Shown here one piece after another: positions 1 through 12,300 of a stretch of DNA of 64,000 nt. Made by a program: the position numbers and the translations under genes. The stretch comes from Phymorhynchus buccinoides (lineage: Eukaryota; Mollusca; Gastropoda; Neogastropoda; Raphitomidae): NCBI GenBank assembly GCA_017654935.2, contig CM065698.1, positions 39,192,739 through 39,256,738 on the forward strand, given 5' to 3'. Positions within the stretch are counted from its first letter, which is position 1. The number at the start of each line of letters is the position of its first letter. Below the pieces are notes generated by a model. That model ran no database searches. It was not told where the DNA came from and was given only the letters and a program-made list of their open reading frames with translations.

Positions 1-154
1 CACGGTCAACTTCAAGTCAGCAATATCAGACTAATCCAGCACTGGCCTCTCTGGCCTGCTTGAGGCCGTTTCTTCTGGCAAGAGTGGTTGAAACTCCTCG
101 GTTCCATGGCAGAATAATCAACGTGATGATTGTGGCCATGCACAACGAAGAAGA

Positions 155-215
155 AGAATAAGTCATGTCAAAGTGATCTTTATTGACGATAAAAGAATAA
201 GCTTGATAAAGCTTT
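155..215 (-). repeat. Interspersed retroelement-tail repeat
   Basis: The reverse complement of the segment around 160-200 matches 41425-41466 (a block with TTTATCGTCAATAAAGATCA, then repeated TTGAC). It is a dispersed repeat tail of unknown family. Nothing else is recognisable in 1-260. Confidence 0.5.
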
Positions 216-267
216 TTTACATCCTGAGAATAAGAAAGAAGGAGCACCAATGCGTCAAAGAAGAGGA

Positions 268-419
268 CACAGTCAGCAATTATCTACCATCCGCTGCCGC
301 ACTGAATACCGGAGAAGTTCCTTCTTCCTGCAGACCATCCGAGACTGGAACACGCTATCTGAGGTGGCCGTGTCTGACCCATCTCTGGGCACATTCCAGT
401 TGTCCATCAAATCGCAATA
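268..419 (+). mobile_element. Non-LTR retrotransposon (LINE) 3' ORF end, fragment
   Basis: One frame reads RRSSFFLQTIRDWNTL followed by SEVAVSDPSLGTFQ and a stop at about 417-419. This is the usual C-terminal block of LINE ORF2 proteins (an FF..TI..WN.L core, then a short FQ/FK tail). Upstream ORF2 domains are absent, so it is a truncated dead copy. The LINE clade cannot be named from this stretch. Confidence 0.6.
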
Positions 420-601
420 AAGACTTTCTTTCTTTGAAAAAAAATAGCTCTGGGTTCCTGCCAATTCAGCGTCATGTTGAGGTCCCGCTGAACGGGTCTT
501 GGCTGGCTGGGTCACTTGTAGATTAGGTGATTTTTGTTTGTTTTTGTATTCATTGATTCAATGATTAATCAGTTAATGGAAGAAAAAGAAGAAACCCACA
601 G

Positions 602-696
602 AAATTCAGTAGGCTTTTTTCCCCCAAACTTCTGTATTAATTAGCGGACTATTTACGTCTATTACTACCTAAGGTTGGAATCAGTTTAGGGCTATT
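602..696 (+). repeat. Left arm of inverted repeat flanking the J-domain fragment
   Basis: This arm is an imperfect inverted match to 1102-1181. Both arms hold AAATTCAGTAGGC at the outer end and TTGGAATCAGTTTAGGGCTA at the inner end. The 405 bp between them contains the J-domain exon. It looks like the terminal or subterminal repeats of a foldback or MITE-type element. Confidence 0.7.
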
Positions 697-860
697 TTAA
701 TCACAATCAAAGATTAATTATTGTAATTTAAAAGAATAAACAGCCGTTTGAAGCGTTACCATTTATTTTTGCACATTTTGCCATTTCTGGTCGCCATTTT
801 TTAGGGGAATATGCCATGCAGTCGTAGCCAACGCATTCCATAGCATAAGATTTCACGAAC

Positions 861-1002
861 CTCATAAGCATCCCCCAAATCCTGGAATCTCTCTTCAGCC
901 TCTGGATCATTTCTATTCTTGTCTGGATGTAGTTCCTTGGCCAGTTTCCGGTATGCTCTTTTGATCTGCTTCACGTCAGCATGTTTGGGCACCCCTACCA
1001 TG
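861..1002 (-). pseudogene. Isolated J-domain exon, DNAJB11 (ERdj3)-like gene fragment
   Basis: The - strand frame reads [20 protein letters not shown] then [19 protein letters not shown], then QDLGDAYE. It covers helices I-III of a J domain with an intact HPD motif. The [17 protein letters not shown] block resembles the ER-luminal co-chaperone DNAJB11, which stimulates BiP. An AG acceptor abuts position 1002 and a GT donor (weak, GTTCGT) follows position 861. The 142-nt length is one internal exon that begins with the last base of a split codon. No signal-peptide exon is visible between it and the GPS2 start at 1272, and no following exon appears in 1-860. It lies inside an inverted repeat (602-696 and 1102-1181). 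I favour a DNA-level captured fragment. The alternative is exon 2 of a real gene whose remaining exons lie outside the window or inside GPS2. Confidence 0.6.
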
Positions 1003-1101
1003 CTGGTATGGCAACACTGAGTGGCGACACTGAATTTAAAGGGTTCACAGTCGGTTTTTTCCTTGTTGATTATTTTAACCTTTCAAACTTTCCGCGGCAT
1101 G

Positions 1102-1181
1102 AAAATAGCCCTAAACTGATTCCAACCCTACCCTTTATCCGATGAATTACATAAGTTGGGTGGAAAAGGCCTACTGAATTT
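1102..1181 (-). repeat. Right arm of inverted repeat flanking the J-domain fragment
   Basis: Partner of 602-696 (see that entry). The arm ends about 90 bp upstream of the GPS2 start codon, so the element sits in or next to the GPS2 promoter or 5' UTR. Confidence 0.7.
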
Positions 1182-1271
1182 ATGTGGTTCTGCTAGAAAA
1201 TAACTGATAGCCATTAAACATACCATCAGATATATTGAGGAGGGAACGAGACGTTCCGTTTTGCCGGCATC

Positions 1272-1365
1272 ATGCCTGCCTTAGTGGATCGCCCCAAGAT
1301 GACGCGCTCCATGTACGAAGCGCTGAAGCGACACATCATGCACGAAAGGGCAAAAATCAAACAAG
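1272..1365 (+). CDS. GPS2: GPS2 coding exon 1
   Basis: Encodes residues 1-31 ([20 protein letters not shown] through KIKQ) and ends in phase 1 at donor G|GTGAGT. Upstream sequence to 1182 is the only space for a 5' UTR before the inverted-repeat arm. No convincing TATA element is seen. Confidence 0.93.
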
Positions 1366-2702
1366 GTGAGTTCAGTTTACAATACAACTCTTCATTGATC
1401 CAACTCCAATGATTTCATTTCCGTAGAAGTACAGAAGACCTTTCTAAAGCAATGAAGACAAATTTCAGAGGAACAAAATTGGAATTCTGTACTATCATTA
1501 GTATTATTACTATTAAGACTAGTACGAGTAAGAACCGTGGTTTTTTTTTTCTGCCAGTATTTCTTTCATTCTTGACTTTAAGAATTGTTCTTTTTTTTAG
1601 CACACATTTTAATTTGTTAACTGTTTGTTGACATTTTGAATTATCATTATTGACATTAATAATGACAGTTGACACTGAACAGTTAGTGGTGAAAGTTAGA
1701 CTTTGTTAGAAGCTTCCGACCACCTAGGTTATAAGAATCCTGACAGTTGAACCCATGAATTAAAAAAAGATTAATTTTTTTTTTAGTCCTGAGACATTAC
1801 GGGCCTGGGCTGCAACGGGCTGACCTCGAGAAGATAATTCATAGATGTACAACAGGGCTTCTTCTGTCAATAGATTACCTGCTCTTTCGCCATTATGGGG
1901 CTAAGTCATGGATATTGCCTTATTCTTCAGCTTGTAAGAACAATGCATTTGTTTTTAGCAGAGGTGTATGTGTGCATACATGTGCACACGCACCTCTGTG
2001 TGTGTATGTGTGTGTCTGTGTGAGTGTGTGTGCCCATGTGTGTATGTCACTATGTGCTTGCTTTACAGAGCAAGAGCAGGACGCGATGATCGAGAGAATG
2101 AGGAAGGAGCGAGAGCAGCGAAAGAAGAAAGAAGCGGAAGAGGCCTTGACCTTGGAACAGACCAAGGACCAGGTGAGTGGTCTCCCTGTTTCACCATCTG
2201 TGAAGTTCAAGGTCATTGAACTTTATTATACTTAGAAGTTAGATGAAGTGTTGTTTGTTATTGGGGGGTGTCTTTTCTTTGCTATAATTTAAGGTCTAGG
2301 TCAAACTATATCGTGTGGTTTGTTAGAATGTTACTAACAAAAACCACCCCAAAAGTGGGTATGCCGGAGGATCTTTCAGTACACTAGTTCCCCACCTTCT
2401 GGAAGTTCTGTGTATTAACTTCCTCCAATCTGTCGTTCTCTTTCACACTGACTTTTCCTTTTCTTAATGTCGTGTATCATTTTTCTGTCTTATTCAGTTT
2501 TATTGGCCCATTCTATTACCTTTATAAAAAAAAATCTTACATGTTATTTTCTCCTTTGAACTGCTCCGAAATCAGAATGTGTCTGCTGTGTGCAGCAGGG
2601 AAAACTGAAATTGTAGTGAAAATCGGATACATGTGTACTTAATTCATTATGGCCTGGGAACACAGGCCTGAAGAAAAGAAACGAAAATACTTCATGAATG
2701 AC

Positions 2703-2754
<52 letters not shown>

Positions 2755-3045
2755 GTTCACACTAAAAAAACACAAACAGGCAAAATAAAAGTTTTCCCAA
2801 ATTTTCGAGGTTTTACTCCTCTTTGTCAAGGACAATGATAAAATGACACAGGTAAAAATCGCATTGCATACAGCAGAAAACATTGGTGATTAAAATTCAT
2901 TCTTAAAACAAAATAAAATAAAATCCCGTGAATTTTGAACATACAGGTAAAAATGAAGCTCATGCGAGAAAGAGATGAAAAGTGAACGAGTTAAGGTAGG
3001 TGAGATGTGTGTGTGTGTGTGTGGGTGGGGGGTGGTGGGGGTGGT

Positions 3046-3091
<46 letters not shown>

Positions 3092-4849
3092 TGAGTAAGT
3101 GTGTGTTTGTGTGTGTGTGAGTGTGAGTGTGAGTGTGTTTGTGTGTGTGTGTGTGCGTGTGTGTGTGCGTGTGCGTGTGTGCGTGTGTGTTGTGTGTGTG
3201 TGTGTGTGTGTGTGTGGAGTGTGTGTGTGTGTGTGTGCGTGCGTGCGCGTGCGTGTGCGTGTGTGTGTGCGTGTGTGCGTGTGTGAGTGTGTGTGTGTGT
3301 GCGTGTGCGTGCGTGTGTATGTGTTTGAGTGTGTGCGTGTGTGTGTGTGTGTGTGCGCGTACGCGCGCGCGTGTGTGCGTGTGTGTGAGGAAATGGGCTA
3401 AGGGGGTTGGGGGAAGAAAGGAGGGACTAACAGAGAGCAAAAGGAGTACACAATAGAAGACAAAGCCTTATTTCAACGTTCGCGGAAACTCTGATACATG
3501 TTTTAAATATCCCATTAAATTATGCCACGGGCTATATAAATATATTTATCCCATTGGATAAATAATTTCCGCTGAAAGGAGGTATAACATAGATAGTGTA
3601 TACCTTATCAAATTTCATTAAAACAAAATTTAATAAATCAAAAATAAATTTAAAAACTAATGTCAATGTTACATTAAGACATTGGGACAATAGGCCAGTC
3701 AAATCTTGCATATCCATAAACTAAATAACATGCTATGAAGATGGCATATGAGACAAGTAGCCTACGCTATGACATTATCGCTGTCTTTGCTGATCTACCC
3801 ATCAACATCGCAATGAAAGGATAAGGCTAACTCCAAAAAGAAACACATTATATTATTTAAACATCTTTTTTATCTTATATTTCTATTAGCTTATCTGCCC
3901 ATAATAGGAAGACCCGAAACATTTATGCTATGTCTATATATATAATATAGTGTAGTGGTTGTATTCAAACTTTGAGAAGGTGGGGGAACTATTTGTGCAA
4001 AAGACTTCCCCCGGTATCCCTACGGGGAGGGACTTGAAGACTATTCTGGTGAGGGATCATGTTTTTTTGTTTTTTTTACATGTGTGATAGATTTCTACAT
4101 TAGAGCGAAAACTGGAGCACCTGCGATCGAGCAAACATCAGCTTTTCCTACAGCTGAAGAAAGTGCTGAATCAAGAGGAGGAAACTAGACGCCGCGCCCA
4201 ACTGAAAGAACAGAGGTAGGGGTGATCATTTCACCTCCCAATGTAGCACCCTCCCTTTGTTATTGTACATCATGTCTTTGAAAGATTAAGGGGAAAATGT
4301 TATCTGTTTTTTTAGCCTACCAGTTTTGTGACTCACACTTCTGTCAAACTTTGCCCCCAAAATGGGGAAACAAGAGGCAAAGCCTTCAAGGCTCACTCAA
4401 ACAGGAACATGTGGGACAACACAAAGATTGAGGGGGGTGTCTAAAGTACAAGATTGCCAATAAAATTTTAAGGTACAAATGAAACTACATGTATCTTTAA
4501 TGGATACAACTAAAAAAAATAAAAAAATAAAGTGCCCGTGCTGAGAATCGTACCCGGAACCATTGGCATGACAGACAGACACTACCAATTGGCTATGAGG
4601 CTTTCAGTGTTGATGAGTTTTTTAACTCATGTTGCCTGTTGAATACTCTCTAACCCACTAATCTAAAATATTATCTGTTTACAGTGTTTTAAGTATTTAA
4701 TTATTCAAATCATTATTGTTTGAAAGCTTGCATAGACAGCAGATGTGTGCAAAGTTTGAACAATGTATGCCTTCCATTTCCCGAGAAAATGCCAACGTTA
4801 ATGTTTGGAGATTAGACCATGGATGCAACACACACGCGCACACACACGC

Positions 4850-4899
<50 letters not shown>

Positions 4900-5880
4900 C
4901 CGAACAACTATCACTTCTATAACACAAGTGAGCCACAAGATTCACTTCAGCCAAAAATGGCATTTGGGGATTTTTCATCTGATGTTTGCAGTAAAATTGT
5001 TCCTTCAAGTACTATCCTAAGCAAGGATAGCTGAGCTGGTTGAGTTGGCAGTGGTGGTTAGTATGAACAGTTTAGTATGAACTTTTGCACAGTTACAAAG
5101 GGGCATAATGTAAAGTTATTGACAAATTTTACAGCGCTTCAGCTATGCCTGTGATTTCTACTGTTGAAAACTTAGTGCATAGGTGCAACTCTTTCAGTTT
5201 CACGCTGATTTCATTTTTTTAATTTTTTACCAGAAAATGAACTTCAGTTATTGTATTTATATTTCTCCACAAAAACAATCGATCACAAGCGATTTGGGGC
5301 GTTTTGAACTTTGTTGTTCTATCCTGGAAGTCTCTGTCTCAGGGAATCTTGAAAACAGCATGGTGATGCCATATTGTTACCAAAGGCAGTGTAAACATTT
5401 TGCAAGGCTTACCGGACTCAAACTGTCTCTGTCAGTCAATCATTTTAACCGTCTGTCTCTCTATCTCTCTCTTGCTTTCCCTCCTCAATCCTCCAACGGG
5501 GCTCTGCCTCTGTACCCCGCCAGGGCACTGGGCGGACACTGGACCCCTGCCTTTCATTTTGTTATTTTTTTAGTAGGTTTACACTGAGTCAAAGGATGCT
5601 TGTGATGCTGTTAAAGGATTTTTGTCTATGCTTTGTGAGGTTTATGGTTGAATAATTAATGTTAAAGTTTAGGAATAAAACACAGTCAACATTGATAGTA
5701 ATATTTGTGAAAATAAAGCACCGGTGTGCATGGTTGGGTTGCAGTGAGATGATGAGTCTACAGCAGCAGGCCTTCTCGCAGCACGGGTTAGGGCCCTCAG
5801 GACATCCAGTGATGCTGCAAGCTTCCCACATGTCCAATAGACCCACCCTCTACAAGCCTGTGCAGATGCCGGTTAGTCTC

Positions 5881-5924
<44 letters not shown>

Positions 5925-6006
5925 CTGTCCAGTGATGTTGCAAGCTTCCCACATATCCAATAGACCCACTTTCTTCAAGCGTGTGCAGATGCTGGTTAGT
6001 GTCCTC

Positions 6007-6077
<71 letters not shown>

Positions 6078-6158
6078 TTGTCCAGTGATGTTGCAAGCTT
6101 CCCACATATCCAATAGACCCACTTTCTTCAAGCCTGTACAGATGCTGGTTAGTCTCCT

Positions 6159-6196
<38 letters not shown>

Positions 6197-6275
6197 CTGT
6201 CCAGTGATGTTGCAAGCTTCCCACATATCCAATAGACCCACTTTCTTCAAGCCTGTACAGATGCTGGTTAGTCTC

Positions 6276-6319
<44 letters not shown>

Positions 6320-9300
6320 CTGTCCAGTGATGTTGCAAGCTTCCCACATATCCAATAGACCCATTTTCTTCAAGCCTGTACAGATGCTGGTTAGTCTCCT
6401 GTGTGTGTGTGTGTGTGTGTGCACATGTGTATTCGAACCCCTGTTTTTTTCTGTAACAGATCTGACTGTGCTCTTTCTGTTTCTGATAGATTTCACAGCA
6501 AGCCCCTAGTATAAAGCGCACACGTTCCCCCTCACCCCCCTCCTCCTCTGCCGCGTACCAGAGCAGTTACCATAGCGACAGCAAATACGCCTACACCGCC
6601 GGTAAGCCGGGGCCCTCGTCTCATTTGTATGCGCAGCACGCTTCGGCTTCCGACTACAGTAAGTTGTGTCATTTGAATAGTCATCAATTTTTGAATATCA
6701 GGCTTGATATTCTTCAGAGAATTCTCTGAATTCTTAGAAAAGGGAATGCAGAAAATCAAATATCAGAAGGGGTTTTATAGCTTGAAGAGATGCCCTTTCC
6801 CCAAGTTTGAACAGTTTTACTCATCCATCTTCAAGAGGCATTGCCCGCTGATCACCATAAAAGGCTTTTAGTCCCTTGATTACACCTCTTCTTCTTAGAT
6901 CTTCTTCTTCTTTGTTCGCTCAGACAGTTTCCTGTCATATGAGTGTAGATGTGTCAAGCTGCCGTTATGCGCCTAACTAAGAAATAGTTAGGCCCAGCAT
7001 GTCCGACTTCGGCTGAAGAAATCTTTGTAAGAATTTATAAAAAAAAAAGACAGGAGAATGGACCAGTAAGGTAGAAATATAGCAGATGACAGTAAGCAAA
7101 GGGAAAAGGCAGAGTCAAAGAGAATGACAGAATTAGAGGAAGTTACAAGCACAGAACTTCCAGAAGGTGGGGGAACTATTTGTACAAAAGACCCCCCGGT
7201 ATCCCCATGGGGGTAGATTACACCAAGAGACAGCATCTCCTGAACCCCCTATAATATGTTCAGAGAAAAAGGCTTTTCTTCCATTACCACGCCTGAATAT
7301 TGATATGCAACTTTCCAATTTTGTTCTTCTTCTCAGCTCTTTATCTTTAGTTTGAATGTTAAATGAACTTCAGAATATTGATTTATGCCGTGCAGAAGAA
7401 GTTTAGGCCCAGTTATGTTGTGTTTATTATTCTAATCTTGATTTTGAGTTTAGTTGTTAAGTAAATGAAAGATCCCCCAAAGACTATAAAACCAATAGCT
7501 TAAAGCTTTCTTTTGCTTTTTTAATATAGTTGCTTGTGTGTGTCAAGTCAAAGTCAAAGTCAAAAATACTTTATTATCACGTTAGGTGAAATTACAGTGT
7601 GGTCTCGTACAAGCACAATACAATCAAAGAAACACATTTGCATGCATGAAAGATGGAAACAAAACTAAGGAAAAATGAATGACAAATCATGCTTCGCAAA
7701 AAATTGAACATGTGTGTGTGTGTATGTCTCTCTCTCTCTGTCTGTGTGTGTGTGTGTGTGTGTATTATAAATCAATACTCATGCATCATTTAAAATTTAT
7801 AATGTGTGTAATTAACCTTTTTTTCGTATCTTTATAACTGTTTGTGCTTAGGGGTTTTAATTTTATGCATCTCCATAAATGTGTGAGTGCATGGATGAAA
7901 GTAAAACATTCTCTCAATCCTGAAACGGCACGTTTCAATGTTCTCTGAATCTTCCCAATCCTGAAGTGGTGACCGCATCAAAAATAATTGTTAGTGTGCA
8001 TGTGTCTGTATATACAGGATGGGTGGGGGTGGTGTTAGAATTGCATGTTCATCATCTTGTTTTAATCTGCCACCAATGCTGGCAAGAATGTTTGATTTTA
8101 TAAGCCTGTGGATCTGGATGACAAGATGGCCAATCCTGAACACTCTTTCTATCAGCTTTTCCAATTATGATTTCAGGAGGACTCCTGAACTACTTTTGTC
8201 ACCCATGTGAGTATGTGTGCGCGTGTATGTTCTTTAAAAAATATATACATATTTTTTCATAAACCTCTGTGTGTTTGTACCAACAGAACTTGCCTCCTAC
8301 CCCCAATCCCAAACCAGCCAGGCGGTCTACGCCTCCCAATCGGCCCACTCCTTCGTCCAACAGCAACAGCAACAGCAACAACAACAGCAGCAACAACAAC
8401 AACAACAACCGCCGAGCGTCACCGCCTTCCAGCCAGGACATCCGGGGCAAGCCCCGAGTGGCAAATACTCGGGCAGCCAATCAGCTTTCAGCTCCTATCC
8501 CGGCCATTACGCAGGAACCCCACACCAGAGTGGCAAAGCGCCGGAAGCGTTTGCGGCGTCGTATAGTTTGCAGAGAATGCCTCAGCAAGGTAAGAAGAGG
8601 TCCCCCGATGGATGGTATGGGTAATGACGCTTTATGCTGAAAATTCTCTGCCCCTGTCTCATGCACTGAAACGTGTGCGCCGCCTACGTAAGGTTATCGC
8701 CCTTGTCTGTCACAAAGTAATAGTACATAGCCACAGAAAATTCTCTGCTCCTGACTTGTCATTAGGTGGCATGGTCGATTCAGTCCTAAAATCATCGCCT
8801 TTTACGTCAAAAGTTAGTATAAATCCTCATTGGATGATAGCTGGATAATGGATAATAATTAGATAATTCCCTGTCTTACTTTTTGGGTTTGAAAAAAACT
8901 TGAAACTTAAAAAAAAAAAGGAAATGGTTTGGGATCATAAGTTGATTCCAAGCATTTCTCATTCGAAGAAGATCCACTCATTGTGGAGTTCGTTTGACAT
9001 TTGCAAACATTATCACAAAAATTACAAGAGTTTGAGGTTGGCAAGTAAGAATCTTAAAGTCTCATAATTTGTGCAGGATACACATGAAAATGCACGGTTA
9101 GAAAATAAGCTGCTTTAAAATGCCCCTCTCTCTGTGGGGGTACGGGGGGGGGGGGGGGGCTTTTGTATAGTCCCTCGTACAAATAGTTCCCCCACCTTCT
9201 GGAAGTTCTGTGCTAGAAACTTCTTCTGATCTGTCACTCTCTTTGACTCTGCCTTTTCCTTTTCTTACTGTCATCTACTGTTTTTCTGACTTATTGGACC

Positions 9301-12300
9301 ATTCTCCTGCCTTTTAAAACCCCCAAAACTTCTACATAATTTTCTCCTTTGAGCTCCTCCGAAATCGAAATGTGTTGGCTGCATGCAGCGGGGAGACCGG
9401 TGTAAACTGAAAACCGGACACATTCGTACCTCACCCATTATGGCCATAAGCTCTTAGAGCTTAAAGGTGAAGCAATAAATGTGGCCTGGGAACGCAGAAG
9501 AAGAAGAAGAATGACACCCAAATTGATTGTTTTCATGTTGAGAAGGATTTCTTTGTGTCTAGAAGGTAGTTTTGTTTTTGTTTTTTTAACAAGAATGTTA
9601 GGTAGATAAAGTCACAGCATATAATCCATTAGGTAGATAAAGTCACAGCATATAATCCATTAGGTAGATAAAGTCACAGCATATAATCCATTAGGTAGAT
9701 AAAGTCACAGCATATAATCCATTAGGTAGATAAAGTCACAGCATATAATCCATTAGATACATAAAGTCACAGCATATACTCCATCAGGTAGATAAATTCA
9801 CAGCATATAATCCATCAGGTAGATAAAGTCACAGCATATAATCCATTAGGTAGATAAATTCACAGCATATAATCCTGCGACTTTCCCTAATGCCAGCTGT
9901 TCTCAAATCCTGACAGTGGAGATGTACTTGGGCAAAGAATCTCCGCTATTAACACACAAATTCAAGCCCCTCCATCCAGAATAGCAACTGCCATCTCTGC
10001 CATTAACACACAAATTCAAGCCCCTCCATCCAGAATAGCAACTGCCATCTCTGCCATTAACACACAAATTCAAGCCCCTCCATCCAGAATAGCAGCTGCC
10101 ATCTCTGCCATTAACACACAAATTCAAGCCCCTCCATCCAGAATAGCAACTGCCATCTCTGCTATTAACACACAAATTCAAGCCCCTCCATCCAGAATAG
10201 CAACTGCCATCTCTGCTATTAACACACAAATTCAAGCCCCTCCATCCAGAATAGCAACTGCCATCTCTGCTATTAACACACAAATTCAAGCCCCTCCATC
10301 CAGAATAGCAACTGCCATCTCTGCCATTAACACACAAATTCAAGCCCCTCCATCCAGAATAGCAACTGCCATCTCTGCTATTAACACACAAATTCAAGCC
10401 CCTCCATCCAGAATAGCAACTGCCATCTCTGCCATTAACACACAAATTCAAGCCCCTCCATCCGGAATAGCAGCTGCCATCTCTGCTATTAACACACAAA
10501 TTCAAGCCCCTCCATCCAGAATAGCAGCTGCCATCTCTGCTATTAACACACAAATTCAAGCCCCTCCATCCAGAATAGCAGCTGCCATCTCTGCCATTAA
10601 CACACAAATTCAAGCCCCTCCATCCAGAATAGCAGCTGCCATCTCTGCTATCTGGTAGTCATAGTCGGAAAGGACAGACACACAGCACACGAATTCCCCA
10701 CATTCGGACTGCTTTTAGTTGACCTCAGAGAGCTACTTGTTTCAAGTTGTTTCCTTTCACACAGGCAAGTATTCTTTTCAATGATTGATGTTAGGGATAG
10801 GGACAGACCTTACAAGTGATACACTACCAAAAAAAAAGGATATAATTATAAAGCTTTGGATTGGTTTATACTGGCAATTTTTTTTTTGATTTTTTTTTTT
10901 TACAAAGCATAGACAAATTGTTTAACAACATCACAAGCATGCTTTGACTCAGTGTAAACCTATTAAAAACAAAACAAAACACTCACTAACATGGGTGCAA
11001 CTCCCCAACATGAAAAAACAAAACTTTACTGGTGTTGCACCGCCTCCGGGCATTGCCTCCAGGATCGTTCCCACCATCTTTATATCTGCTAATGTCCCAT
11101 ATGTGTCTTTTTCAGACTGGAGGACGTTAATCAGAATTTCATTCATATACTGGCGCTGAGTTATAAAAATAGGCATGAACTAAAAAAGCAGTTGGAACTG
11201 GGTGCTGTGGACAGGCTTATGGAGTTACACACTTTTTTTGGTGTCTGCTGCATTTGTAAAGGTAAAAAAAAGATGCACGACCAGTGAGCCTTGCAGGCTT
11301 TGCCTCTTTATTTTTCTTCTTTGTTTTTGTTTCTGTTATTATTTATGCAATTTGTATGTGACAGGCTTCCACGCGGCTCAGCACAGCGCCACCTTGCAGC
11401 ACCAGTTGGAACAAGCCCAGAAGTCGGGGTTCCCTGACGATAAGTATAAACAGGTGCGTTCAAAGAAAGAAAAAAAGCAGCAAAGAAATAGGGGTTGGGA
11501 AGATTCAGAGAACATTAAAACGTGTCATTTCAGGGTTGAGATGTTTCACTTTCACCCATGCATTCTCTCATTTTGTGTCCTCGTCTGTCTGTCCTTCTTT
11601 CTCTTGTGTCAAAAATCAACATCTTTAGATCAATTTTATGTATGAATTTCGTGCAATTTTTGTTAATCAAAAGATCATTAGAAAAACAAAATGATGCAGC
11701 ACACTCCGCAGATACGTAAACAAGGCATATGCAAAGGTGCATGCTGTTTTCATTCACTGGCTTTTGTGAGTTGTTTGCATTCAACAAGTTTTTCTATGCT
11801 AATGATGATTGGTGAAGGTAAAGATGCCCCCCCCCCTCCTCCATTTCTCGGTTGTTTCCATTTTTCCGTTCTTGCCTTTCTTACTGCAGATTGAGTACTT
11901 CATCCTCTATTGTTTACTATGTTTAACACTAATTTTCATCCATTTACATAATTAAATACATGCATTCAGTAATAGTAGAAGATAAAGGCAAGACGGAAAA
12001 ACGCAATGAACCAGGACTGTGACAAATGCTCCGCGGCTGTTGTGTGTAGGCCTACTGCACTACATAGGGGGGGTCCTATTAGATAATGGCCTTTATCATG
12101 ACTGCGATTCATTATTCAACAAAGATAATTAGCTGAAAAGGTTCATAAAATACAGCTTAATGTTTGGTAAGAAAGGCAAGTGTGAAAATACAGGGAGAGC
12201 TGAGAAATGTAGGGGGGGGGGGCACATCTTGACCTTTAGATGTTGATTTACTAAAGCAAAGGAGCTGTTTCTCAACTTCCTCTTTTTTTTGTAAAGTGAG

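Noticed and set aside
728..910. 60-aa ORF overlapping the J-domain exon
   Set aside because: A shadow frame reading across the exon 3' end and intron. The J-domain frame carries the conserved residues.
3006..3440. Cys/Val- and His/Thr-rich ORFs of 100-150 aa
   Set aside because: They are all translations of (TG)n/(CA)n in several frames on both strands, with no splice or conservation support. The same holds at 5659-6521, 48615-49130, 60230-60644 and 63080-63547.
9903..10613. 236-aa ORF as a real repeat protein gene
   Set aside because: The frame is a by-product of the 54-bp period. It has no promoter or splice context and no recognisable homology. Kept as a finding only.
9596..10652. CRISPR array
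   Set aside because: Units are contiguous tandem repeats without unique spacers, and the DNA is eukaryotic.
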